Source: an uncultured Candidatus Saccharibacteria bacterium (GTDB lineage Bacteria; Patescibacteriota; Saccharimonadia; Saccharimonadales; Saccharimonadaceae). Taken from it: DNA of 64,000 nucleotides. Under the pieces are notes generated by a model, which was given only the letters and a program-made list of their open reading frames with translations, searched no databases and was not told the origin of the DNA. Positions 55,883-64,000 of the stretch are shown here, piece by piece. Made by a program: the position numbers and the translations under genes. The stretch spans positions 40,834 to 104,833 of the forward strand of contig CAMYUU010000002.1 of assembly GCA_947302355.1 (NCBI GenBank), written 5' to 3'. Positions within the stretch are counted from its first letter, which is position 1; each line of letters starts with the position of its first letter.

Positions 55883-56860
55883 ATGACCAAGAGAGTACGA
55901 AATATTATTGGATGCACATTGCTAGTGATTTTGACGGCTATAGCGATAGCTATAGTGCTGAATCGGCAGTGGATTTATGATTTTTGGCGGGGGAGGACAT
56001 ATGTAGCTTCTACTGAAATGTCTGATATTCGTACGAGTCTTGGCCTGACGGGGCAAGGTGAATTTTTGTTTAATGCTAGCCAGCCGGAGCTAAGTACCCG
56101 AGAAGATTTTAATGAGCGATGCCGAAAAGAAGGTGATGAAATTGCGATTTTGGGATGTTATACAGAAGGTAATATTTACGTATACAATATTACCGATGCT
56201 GAACTGGATGGAATTAGGGAAGTAACTGCAGCGCATGAGCTGTTACACGCTGCGTTTGCTAGGATGAGTGATGATGAGAAGTCGGCCTTGCGACCGTATC
56301 TAGATCAAGTTTACAAAGATAACGAGCAAATCCTAAGCGAAGATTTAGCGAATTATAATGCCGCGGAGGAGTTTGAAGAGCTGTATGTGAGGGCTGGTAC
56401 AGAGGTGAAGGATTTACCGTCGGTACTAGAGAGCCATTACGCTAAAATCTTTAAAGATCAGGACCTAGTGGTGGGGTTTTACGAAAAGTACATTATCGTA
56501 TTTCGTGAGCTAAAGGCAGAGCTAGAAGCTTTGGAAGATGAAATGGCGAGCTTAACCGAGCAGATAGAGCAAAAGACTATAGAATATGAGAATCGCATTG
56601 AGGGCCTAAATGCGAGTATTATTAGCTTTAATAGTTGTGCTGAGGTGGCTGGATGTTTTGTTTCGGAGGCAGATTTCTATGCACGAAGAAATGTACTGGT
56701 AGGCGAGCAGAATGCTTTGGAGCGGATGTATGAAGAAATCAATGGCTTAATTGATGAATATAATGCAAAAGTAGAAATTTATAATGCAGATGTTTTAAGA
56801 AGCGAAAGATTAAATACGATAATTAATTCTAGTAACAAGCCTCAGGAAATAGGTGAATGA
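55883..56860 (+). CDS. Membrane-anchored putative HExxH zinc metallopeptidase with coiled coil
   Basis: N-terminal TM; VTAAHELLHAAFARMSDDEK ... EEFEELYVRAGTE. Confidence 0.6.
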   Translation: MTKRVRNIIGCTLLVILTAIAIAIVLNRQWIYDFWRGRTYVASTEMSDIRTSLGLTGQGEFLFNASQPELSTREDFNERCRKEGDEIAILGCYTEGNIYVYNITDAELDGIREVTAAHELLHAAFARMSDDEKSALRPYLDQVYKDNEQILSEDLANYNAAEEFEELYVRAGTEVKDLPSVLESHYAKIFKDQDLVVGFYEKYIIVFRELKAELEALEDEMASLTEQIEQKTIEYENRIEGLNASIISFNSCAEVAGCFVSEADFYARRNVLVGEQNALERMYEEINGLIDEYNAKVEIYNADVLRSERLNTIINSSNKPQEIGE

Positions 56861-57621
56861 AACTAAAGGTGCGGAGGCTATCGGTAGTAGTTTTTGCACT
56901 GGTGGGTGTGGTAATCTGGCTTTTTACTAATCCAGAAAGCTATGACCAGATATTTATACGAGTAGAAAATACTGGGGCAGAGGCGGGAATAAATTACGAT
57001 GAAGAGAATGATGATGGTAAAGAGATAGTATTAGCTGATGCTTCGGCTACGGATTCGGGACTAATAGCTTCGGAAGTATTGGAGCTATTAGATGTCAAAG
57101 GGCGAGCGCCCAAGACGGGATATAGCAGAGACCAATTCTACACAGAATGGCCGACGATTGACGGTTGCAATTTGCGCCAAAGAATTATAAAGCGAGAATT
57201 TGGCGACAAAGCAGTACTGGATGGGTGTAATGTGATTGCTGGTGAATATGACGAACCATATACTGGAGAGCACAAAGTGTTTTCGAGTCGTGATGAGATT
57301 TCTAAGGGGGTGCAGATTGACCATGTGGTGGCGCTTTCGGATGCTTGGCAGAAGGGGGCGCAATACCTGGATTCCGACACTAGATATAAAATAGCTACCG
57401 ATCCATTAAACCTACTAGCAGTAGATGCGGCGGCGAACGAGAAGAAGTCGGATGGGGATGCGGCTACGTGGTTGCCATCTAATAAGAAATTTAGATGTCA
57501 GTATGTGGCGAGGCAGGTGTCGGTGAAGTATAAGTATGGATTATGGGTGACACAGGCGGAAAAGGAGGCTATTAAGAGGATTCTTACAAATTGTCCCAAT
57601 GAGTCAATTATAGGCAATTAG
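56857..57621 (+). CDS. Membrane-anchored HNH nuclease, DUF1524/GmrSD C-terminal-like
   Basis: VQIDHVVALSDAWQKGAQYL...DPLNLLAVDAAANEKKSDGDAATWLPSNKKFRCQYVARQVSVKYKYGLWV. Confidence 0.8.
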   Translation: MKLKVRRLSVVVFALVGVVIWLFTNPESYDQIFIRVENTGAEAGINYDEENDDGKEIVLADASATDSGLIASEVLELLDVKGRAPKTGYSRDQFYTEWPTIDGCNLRQRIIKREFGDKAVLDGCNVIAGEYDEPYTGEHKVFSSRDEISKGVQIDHVVALSDAWQKGAQYLDSDTRYKIATDPLNLLAVDAAANEKKSDGDAATWLPSNKKFRCQYVARQVSVKYKYGLWVTQAEKEAIKRILTNCPNESIIGN

Positions 57622-57718
57622 GCAATTAAATATTGCAAGCGTGTCCTTTGGACACGCTCCAGGCCGCTCTGGCCAAGTCTTTATGGTCCTAAGAACACAT
57701 TTGCAATATTTAATTGCC
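57621..57718 (+). repeat. Palindromic element copy A
   Basis: arms GGCAATTAAATATTGCAA / TTGCAATATTTAATTGCC around gcgtgtcctttggacacgctccaggccgctctggccaagtctttatggtcctaagaaca. Confidence 0.93.
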
Positions 57719-57755
57719 CATGTGCTATAATCATATAAAAGTAAGTGGAGGAGTT

Positions 57756-58436
57756 ATGAAAAAATTATTGTGGAGCTTGATTATAGGGTCGGTATTGTTG
57801 GTGATCGGAGCTTTTTTGCTGGGGCGATATGCGTTTCCAAATACTATGCCGGCGCTTCCGGAGCCAGAATTATCTGAAGGGCAACGAGGTGAGCTTGGGA
57901 TTGACAAGAATATTAATGAATCTACGATTGACTCGTATCTAGGCCGTTCGGATGCGGTATACCGGGATCTTCGGATGCTAAAGGATCCTGGAAATTATGA
58001 GGCGATTGGTGGAGACTCGTATCTTTCGGGATTCGTGAGTGGGTTCTCTGTGGTGCCGTTTCCGTATATCGTAAATGTATCTGGACTACCGGAAGCGGTG
58101 GGTAGTACTTATACTGGTAAGACGTTATTTACAGAAGAGAATGGTGAATACAAAGCGAATTACAAGGAGTCGATGGAAATACTAGAAGGCTTATTCCCGA
58201 AAGATAAGATAATTTTCTTGATGTGTGGGGGTGGAGGATATTCAGGAATGATGAAGAATATGCTAGTCGCGCTAGGCTGGGATGAGTCTAAAATCTATGA
58301 TGTGGGCGGATATTGGTATTACGAAGGTGAGAATATGGTAGAAGTGAAGCGTGAAAACAGCGACGGCACGACGGTATATGATTTTTATAAAGTGCCTTTG
58401 CACGAGATTGATTTTGCGGAGCTGACGGAGATATAG
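57756..58436 (+). CDS. Membrane-anchored rhodanese-like protein
   Basis: SD ggagg before ATG; IIFLMCGGGGYSGMMKNMLVALGWDESKIYDVGGYW. Confidence 0.65.
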   Translation: MKKLLWSLIIGSVLLVIGAFLLGRYAFPNTMPALPEPELSEGQRGELGIDKNINESTIDSYLGRSDAVYRDLRMLKDPGNYEAIGGDSYLSGFVSGFSVVPFPYIVNVSGLPEAVGSTYTGKTLFTEENGEYKANYKESMEILEGLFPKDKIIFLMCGGGGYSGMMKNMLVALGWDESKIYDVGGYWYYEGENMVEVKRENSDGTTVYDFYKVPLHEIDFAELTEI

Positions 58437-58437
58437 C

Positions 58438-58926
58438 GTGAGTGCAGAAAAAAAGAAACAAGCGGGGGTACTGGGGCTAATAATCGCTCTAGTGGTGGTA
58501 TTATTTGGGGGACTACTATTTATGGCGGCGGTGAGTGGATGGTTTGACAATACGAAGGTGACTTTAGATACAGAATATTACGGCGATGGTACGGAATACA
58601 TGGAATTATCGGCAGAGCGATATGAGGACTTAATTGAAAATAAGAAATCTTTTGTAGTGCTGGTAGACCAAGGAGGATGCACGACGGCGGATAGGTTAAG
58701 AGAATATGGCCTAGAATATGCTAAGGAAAAAGGTATTTTAGTATACAGGATAATGTTTGACGAGATGAAGGAAACATCCATGCATAACACAGTAAAGTAT
58801 TATCCGTCGTTAGTGATTGTATCTAAGGGCAAGATAGTGGGATATTTAAGAGCCGATTCGGATGAAGATTCCCCCGCCTATAATGACTATACCGATTTCA
58901 AGACATGGGCAGAAAAGTATTTATAA
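58438..58926 (+). CDS. Membrane-anchored thioredoxin-like protein lacking CxxC (GTG or alternative start)
   Basis: SFVVLVDQGGCTTADRLREYGLEYAKEKGILVYRI...YYPSLVIVSKGKIVGYL. Confidence 0.6.
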   Translation: MSAEKKKQAGVLGLIIALVVVLFGGLLFMAAVSGWFDNTKVTLDTEYYGDGTEYMELSAERYEDLIENKKSFVVLVDQGGCTTADRLREYGLEYAKEKGILVYRIMFDEMKETSMHNTVKYYPSLVIVSKGKIVGYLRADSDEDSPAYNDYTDFKTWAEKYL

Positions 58927-58949
58927 AACGTTAGTGTATAATAATTAGC

Positions 58950-59858
58950 ATGAATGTATTAGACTATTCTAAGGGCGTAGAGAAATTAGTAGACCCGATG
59001 ATGGTGGGCAAGACCCACTATATGCAGACGAAGCTAAGTAAGTTGCCGGTGTTTTTGCAGCGTAAGATTGTGATGAGCGCCACTAAAAAGGCAGACAAGA
59101 TGCCTTTTGTGGTGGAGCCGTACTGTACTTTTTTGTTTTATAGGATTCCAGATCCAAAGAAGGTGGAGAAATTTATGCCGGAAGGGTTTAAGCCGGCAAA
59201 GTCGGCAGTTTTTGAAGGAGATGAAGAGAAATATTATGGGATTGTGTCGATGTTTCGGATTCATACTAGCGTGTTTTGGGGCGCACGGGCAGAGTATTAT
59301 TTAGTAGCTAAGAATACGAAAACGGGGCTACTTTCTTGGGTAATGATGGATTACATTAGCGATACGATTAGCTATGACGAGGTGAATGGGCTAAAATCAC
59401 CAGATTGCAAGGCGGCCGTAATGACTACGACATGCGAGGGCGATTTTGTCTGCGAGATGAGAGATGACGATGGCACAAAAAAGGTAGAATGTACGGCCAA
59501 TCTAATGAAGTCAAAGATGCGGCTTTTAAATGAGAAACTTTGGATTGAGGGAAATACATCTATCGCCTATGGGCGGCTAGCGGGGGAGCCAGATGGAGAT
59601 TTGTTCTCGCTAACTTTTTATCCTGAAGAAATGAAGCAGGCTCTAGACATTCCGTTAAAGAATGTAGCGCATTTTCATGTGGCGAGCTCTAGGACTGGTA
59701 AATTTGGCGCAGTATTAGATAAGGTCGTGAGTTTTCCTTTTGCGCAGCATATGCTATCTGATTCGCCAGGAATTCATACTCATTATAGTAGTGAGGCGGA
59801 ATTAAGGAAGGCTGTAGAAGCAGTGAATTTTAAAAAGATCAAGACGCTAGCGAAGTAA
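58950..59858 (+). CDS. Hypothetical protein, possibly acetoacetate-decarboxylase-like fold
   Basis: CTFLFYRIPDPKKVEKFMPEGFKPAKSAVFEGDEE...; weak resemblance only. Confidence 0.5.
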   Translation: MNVLDYSKGVEKLVDPMMVGKTHYMQTKLSKLPVFLQRKIVMSATKKADKMPFVVEPYCTFLFYRIPDPKKVEKFMPEGFKPAKSAVFEGDEEKYYGIVSMFRIHTSVFWGARAEYYLVAKNTKTGLLSWVMMDYISDTISYDEVNGLKSPDCKAAVMTTTCEGDFVCEMRDDDGTKKVECTANLMKSKMRLLNEKLWIEGNTSIAYGRLAGEPDGDLFSLTFYPEEMKQALDIPLKNVAHFHVASSRTGKFGAVLDKVVSFPFAQHMLSDSPGIHTHYSSEAELRKAVEAVNFKKIKTLAK

Positions 59859-60069
59859 ATTCGGCTCTCTAGCAGGCGTTAATTAGGCTGGTAATTACAG
59901 ATGTAAGGTTGTGGAAAAAATAAGGCACAAAAATCTTAAAAAAACCTGAAAGAATGCTTGACAACGCCATTATGCTTATGTAAAATAGAAGATGTTAAAG
60001 GTTATACAATCATCCATTAACATAAAATAACAACTAATTTTCCACTCGGAGTGGAAGGAGAAAAATAAT

Positions 60070-60663
60070 ATGAAAAAATTATTAGCAGGTGCAGGCGCAG
60101 TGGCGTTGGCAGCTATGCCTATGGCTGGTGTATTCGCTGCAGATTTGACTGTGACTGATACTCTTCAGATCACTGTTAACGCTTCTTGTTCAATAACAGA
60201 AGGTAGTAATACCGATGGTCTTGACAACAAGGATACCACTTATGCTGCTACGGTAGCAAACGGTGCTGAAGCGGACTTTAGCGGTACGCATTCTAGTAAC
60301 CACGTTTTCCACGTGACTTGTAACGATGCTGATGGTTGGTCTTTCTCGGCTACCCCAAATAATCTTGCTGGTTATACCGATAATACCAAGGCTACGACCA
60401 ATAACGATTCTATTAACTTCGTGGCTTCAGGTAGCTATTCGGCTACTGGTACTGCCGGCAAGTGGACTGCTACGATTACCGCGCCAAGTGGCATTACTGT
60501 GACGCAACCTTCTACGGCTGGTTCTTCTAATACAATTATTAACGCTACTGGTGCTCAAGCTGCTAATGTTGAAATCACTTCTGCCTATGCAGCTTATGTA
60601 GGTACTGAGACTGCAGCAGGTTATTACGAAGGTACAATCGCCTATACGTTGGCAGCTCTCTAA
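60070..60663 (+). CDS. Secreted WxL-like small surface protein
   Basis: Signal MKKLLAGAGAVALAAMPMAGVFA; beta-rich Thr/Asn/Ala body; C-term ETAAGYYEGTIAYTLAAL. Confidence 0.55.
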   Translation: MKKLLAGAGAVALAAMPMAGVFAADLTVTDTLQITVNASCSITEGSNTDGLDNKDTTYAATVANGAEADFSGTHSSNHVFHVTCNDADGWSFSATPNNLAGYTDNTKATTNNDSINFVASGSYSATGTAGKWTATITAPSGITVTQPSTAGSSNTIINATGAQAANVEITSAYAAYVGTETAAGYYEGTIAYTLAAL

Positions 60664-60684
60664 TATTAAAAGATTATGCAAATA

Positions 60685-60712
60685 ATCCTCCTGTAATGGG
60701 AGGATTATTTGT
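60685..60712 (+). terminator. Terminator AATAATCCTCCTGTAATGGGAGGATTATTT
   Basis: hairpin downstream of the 60070 CDS; coordinates approximate. Confidence 0.65.
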
Positions 60713-60759
60713 ATGGTTTTAATTATCTAATTGTGTTATTATAGGTGAAAAGGAGGTAA

Positions 60760-61326
60760 ATGAATAACAAGAAGGAAAAAAGATTCAGTTTGATTGCGGC
60801 TGTTTTTGTTGTGATGGCTATCGTTTTAGCATTGCTGATATTGGTTGTAGTATTTTTGAGTGGTGGGCAGTCGAACGATGTCAAGGTGTCTGGAGGTGGA
60901 AAGAACGTAGGTCTTAAATGTACTGATTCGGAAATATTGCATCCAGCCCTAAGGGATTATACTCCAATATCGCACACTAATACAATTATGGCGAATTTTG
61001 ACGAGGAAGGGTTATCAACTATCACTTTGTATTATGTTGGCGCTTATGGTTCACCTTCAGAAGCAAAGCAGGCAGAGGCGTATGCTCAAGCAGATTATGG
61101 TTTAATTTTAGCTAAAGAATATGGGGTCAGCACGGAATCTTTCTCTCATTCATTTACGATTGATGGTGAGAATGTTAATTTGACTATCACGGCCAAAAAT
61201 GGCGATGTTAATGATAAGACGGCGCCGTATTTCTTGCTAGAACAAAATAGAGTTTTCCCAAAAACTTTGGATGGACTGAAGCAGAGATACGAAGAGAGAA
61301 ATTTTTCTTGTGAAGTAGTTGACTAA
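60760..61326 (+). CDS. Single-TM extracytoplasmic protein, hypothetical
   Basis: N-terminal TM, SD aaaggagg. Confidence 0.6.
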   Translation: MNNKKEKRFSLIAAVFVVMAIVLALLILVVVFLSGGQSNDVKVSGGGKNVGLKCTDSEILHPALRDYTPISHTNTIMANFDEEGLSTITLYYVGAYGSPSEAKQAEAYAQADYGLILAKEYGVSTESFSHSFTIDGENVNLTITAKNGDVNDKTAPYFLLEQNRVFPKTLDGLKQRYEERNFSCEVVD

Positions 61327-61359
61327 ATGATATAATTAATTGTAAATAAAGGAGGAATA

Positions 61360-62337
61360 ATGATTTTGACCAGAAAAATGCTGCTAGGTTTGGCGGGAAT
61401 AATAATGATGATGTTTGGGGTTGTTTTATTCCAGGGGCCAGTTTCGGCTTTTTCCGTATCCCCTATGAAACAGACGGTGACATTAGTTCCTGGTCAGACT
61501 TATTCGAGTAGCGTAATGGTTGCCTTGCCACTTGATACTGCAAAGAATATGTATTATGAGGTCTCGGTGGTGCCATTCAAGGTGAATGACAAGGATGGAA
61601 ATTACAGCATTGATTTAGAGGGTTCAGATGAGCATAATGAAATAGTGAAGTGGGTTTCGTTATCCGATGGAACCAATAAAGTAAAAAGCGATGACGTCTT
61701 GACTGGAGAGTTGGCTCCCGGAAAAACAGTTGAGTTTATTTATACCATTGATGTACCCGAGTCAGTGATGGGTGGTGGTCAATATTTTGCGGTATTGGTT
61801 AAGTCGGTTCCGGGTTCAAACGACGATGGTGATGATAATTTGATGATTTCTGAGACACATGCTATTGCATCTGTTGTATATGCAGAGTTGCCTGGCGAGA
61901 TCAAATTAGACGGAGTTTTAAGGGAAAATAATATAAATGGATTCTTGTTTAATCCACCGATTACAACATCATTTGTAGCGGAGAATAACGGAAATACACA
62001 TTTTGCTGTTACTTACTTCTTGCAAGTCTATCCTTTGTTTTCTGGTGAAGAAGTTTATACGAACGAAGAAAATCCTTCGACGGATTACGTGTTGCCTGGG
62101 ACGTCAAGGCTTGTTACTCAAACTTGGAATGAAACGCCTTCGATTGGCATATTTAAGGTACGACAGACTGCCTATTATGATTTTGCGGAAGATAAACCAA
62201 GTATAGCGGAAAGAATTGTGATTATTTGCCCTATGTATTTACTATTTTTAATATTGTTCATCGTTGTCGCATTGGTGATTTGGATTATTATAAAGGTAAG
62301 AAATCGGAAAAGTTCACAAAAAAAGGATGACGAATAA
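61360..62337 (+). CDS. Secreted protein resembling DUF916-type WxL-associated proteins, C-terminal TM
   Basis: SVSPMKQTVTLVPGQTYSSSVMVALP...GGGQYFAVLVKSV; C-term TM and KVRNRKSSQKK tail. Confidence 0.55.
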   Translation: MILTRKMLLGLAGIIMMMFGVVLFQGPVSAFSVSPMKQTVTLVPGQTYSSSVMVALPLDTAKNMYYEVSVVPFKVNDKDGNYSIDLEGSDEHNEIVKWVSLSDGTNKVKSDDVLTGELAPGKTVEFIYTIDVPESVMGGGQYFAVLVKSVPGSNDDGDDNLMISETHAIASVVYAELPGEIKLDGVLRENNINGFLFNPPITTSFVAENNGNTHFAVTYFLQVYPLFSGEEVYTNEENPSTDYVLPGTSRLVTQTWNETPSIGIFKVRQTAYYDFAEDKPSIAERIVIICPMYLLFLILFIVVALVIWIIIKVRNRKSSQKKDDE

Positions 62338-62347
62338 GGTCTTGTGA

Positions 62348-62392
62348 TATTAAAAAAATACCACTCCGCAAGGGGTGGTATTTTTTCTGTTG
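62348..62392 (+). terminator. Terminator AAAAAATACCACTCCGCAAGGGGTGGTATTTTTT
   Basis: strong hairpin plus T run. Confidence 0.85.
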
Positions 62393-62506
62393 AACGATTG
62401 ATGTAGTTTCACTGGTGAATTGGCTGTAATTATGTATGATTTATGGCTTTATAGATTATATTTTCTTATGCGGGGGAGGCGGATTGATTTGTGATAAAAT
62501 AAAAAT

Positions 62507-62851
62507 ATGAGAATTATAGAGAAACAGATTAAAAAAACTGATTTAATCGAGTAATCGTCGAATTTTATTGATGAGAATACTATTAAGGCGGTCGTTGATA
62601 TTAAAAGAGGAATTATGGCGGTTGATTCTCCCATGCATTATGAATGCGGGCAGCTTTTGCTAGAAAATGGTTCTAAGCAGGAAGATCTTTGGGGGATTAA
62701 TCTATATTTAGACGAGGAAGATGTTGATAATTTGGTTGAATTTGACTCGATGATTAATATTCGCCCAGCTCAAGGCAATCGCAGTCGCTCCGTGGAGGGT
62801 CCCAAAACACAAGAAGAAATAAAGGCGGTAGTCTCGAAATGGCTAATTTAA
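62507..62851 (+). pseudogene. DUF5674-like protein with in-frame TAA near N-terminus (or re-started at ATG 62615)
   Basis: MRIIEKQIKKTDLIE*SSNFIDENTIKAVVDIKRGIMAVDSPMHYECGQLLLENGSKQEDLWGINLY...EFDSMINIRPAQGNRSRSV. Confidence 0.6.
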
Positions 62852-63183
62852 GCTATATACATAGCGAAGAAACTCGTTTAAACTGGAAAAATCATCCTAT
62901 CACCTACCAGATGGGAAATATCGGGAGCGAGGTTTCGCGTTCTTTGAAATGGATTGGTAAAAATCAACCTAGAGCGGATAAAGCGATTGACCGAGCGCTT
63001 GAATTATTTGATTTTACGATTGAGGCTAATATTCATAATCATGCGCGATTATCTGAAATTGTTAAAGCTCGGGATGAATTCTGTAATTATTTTTTTGACA
63101 ACAATTCTTATCATACAGATCCGGTAAAAATGCAAAAAAATTATGATGGATTCGTGATGATAGAAAAATTAAAAATGCGCTAA
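62839..63183 (+). CDS. Small helical protein, hypothetical
   Basis: Overlaps the upstream ORF end; translationally coupled arrangement. Confidence 0.5.
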   Translation: MANLSYIHSEETRLNWKNHPITYQMGNIGSEVSRSLKWIGKNQPRADKAIDRALELFDFTIEANIHNHARLSEIVKARDEFCNYFFDNNSYHTDPVKMQKNYDGFVMIEKLKMR

Positions 63184-63201
63184 AAAAGTCTAAAAAAAGT
63201 G

Positions 63202-63230
63202 TTGACATGGGGGTTAAAGTGCGATATAAT
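63202..63230 (+). promoter_or_regulatory. 23S rRNA promoter TTGACA-17-TATAAT
   Basis: ttgaca tgggggttaaagtgcga tataat directly upstream of the rRNA leader. Confidence 0.9.
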
Positions 63231-63421
63231 GGGGAAAGTTTAAGCAAGTCGACATTTTCGACCTCTACAAAAAGAAATGAAAAGCGAGGGAATCTTTTGA
63301 GGCCGCTTGTGAGGCTTCAGAATCTTTCTTTACGACTCTTCTATTAACAATTTGGAAACGATAAAGATTTAAAGACGGAACAAGCAGTCGAATGTCGATT
63401 GCTAGTTAAGTCAATGCATAA

Positions 63422-64000
63422 AAAGGTAATTAAGGGCACTGATAGTGGATGCCTTGACAATCAATACCGATGAAAGCCGTAGAAGTCTGCGATAAGCCTC
63501 GGGGATCTGACAACGAGAAATGATCCGGGGATTGCTGAATGGGGAAACCTAATACGAGTCATGTCGTATTGTCGCTACCTGAACACATAGGGTAGAGGAC
63601 GGGAACCGACCGAACTGAATCATCTTAGTAGGCCGAGGAAAAGAGAATAACCAATGATTCCGAAAGTAGTGGCGAGCGAAATTGGAGTATGCCTAAACCT
63701 TTCAAGTTCTATTTTGTGAACCTGCCTAGCAGGAGCGAGATAGTATGGTTTAACGACTAATGCTTGAAGGGGGTTGCGAGATTAGATAATTTTTATGCTG
63801 AGGAGCTTTTGGCTTTTCAGCATAAAGACCGACAGCGTTAACTGAGCGGGTAAAGATACAATCCTTTAGATCCTAGCAGAAGTAGTTGGAATGCTACACC
63901 AAAGGGGGTGAAAGTCCTGTACGCGAAAGGGTCTTAGGCTTTATTTATCTATTTTCAAGTAGGACGGGGCACGAGAAACCCTGTTTGAATCCGGCAGGAC
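63422..64000 (+). rRNA. 23S ribosomal RNA, 5' part (start approximate, runs off window)
   Basis: ggtaattaagggcactgatagtggatgccttgacaatcaataccgatgaaagccgtag...; ggaaacctaatacgag; gtagtggcgagcgaa; typical 23S domain I. Confidence 0.95.

Noticed and set aside
1-64000. CRISPR arrays, transposase genes, prophage modules, restriction-modification operons
   Set aside because: No regularly spaced repeats, DDE/HUH transposase, phage structural or methyltransferase motifs were recognised in the window.

Overview
The window looks like the chromosome of a Saccharibacteria (TM7)/Patescibacteria-type organism. This placement is inferred from gene content and protein style, not from a search. Housekeeping content: a partial PfkB-like/class I aldolase fusion, tpiA, a PMM-like HAD protein, folD, murB, tsaB, tsaE, murC, radA, ruvC, ruvA, ftsH, an M1 aminopeptidase, pgi, an arginine-deiminase locus (arcC-argF-arcA-small ORF-arcD), gpmI, galU, clpC-clpP behind a perfect CIRCE site, rplS, an RNase HII-YraN fusion and ychF. 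There are six tRNAs, three of them a tRNA-Pro cluster, and the 5' part of a 23S rRNA with its own promoter. Several large secreted or surface proteins are present. The main discovery candidate is a dispersed family of palindromic elements of about 80-110 bp. Each has a conserved core (approx. GGACACGCTCCAGGCCGCTCNGGCCAAGTCTTTATGGTCC) enclosed by locus-specific inverted-repeat arms. Eight core-bearing copies were read, all in the same strand orientation. Six are intergenic and two are in-frame inside conserved genes (murB and ychF), analogous to Rickettsia palindromic elements. Three more loci have the same arm architecture with different cores. Other notable signals: many promoters with TATAAT exactly 6 nt before ATG (leaderless mRNAs), an ~891-bp near-identical block shared by two neighbouring surface-protein genes, and pseudogenes with visible frameshifts or stops.
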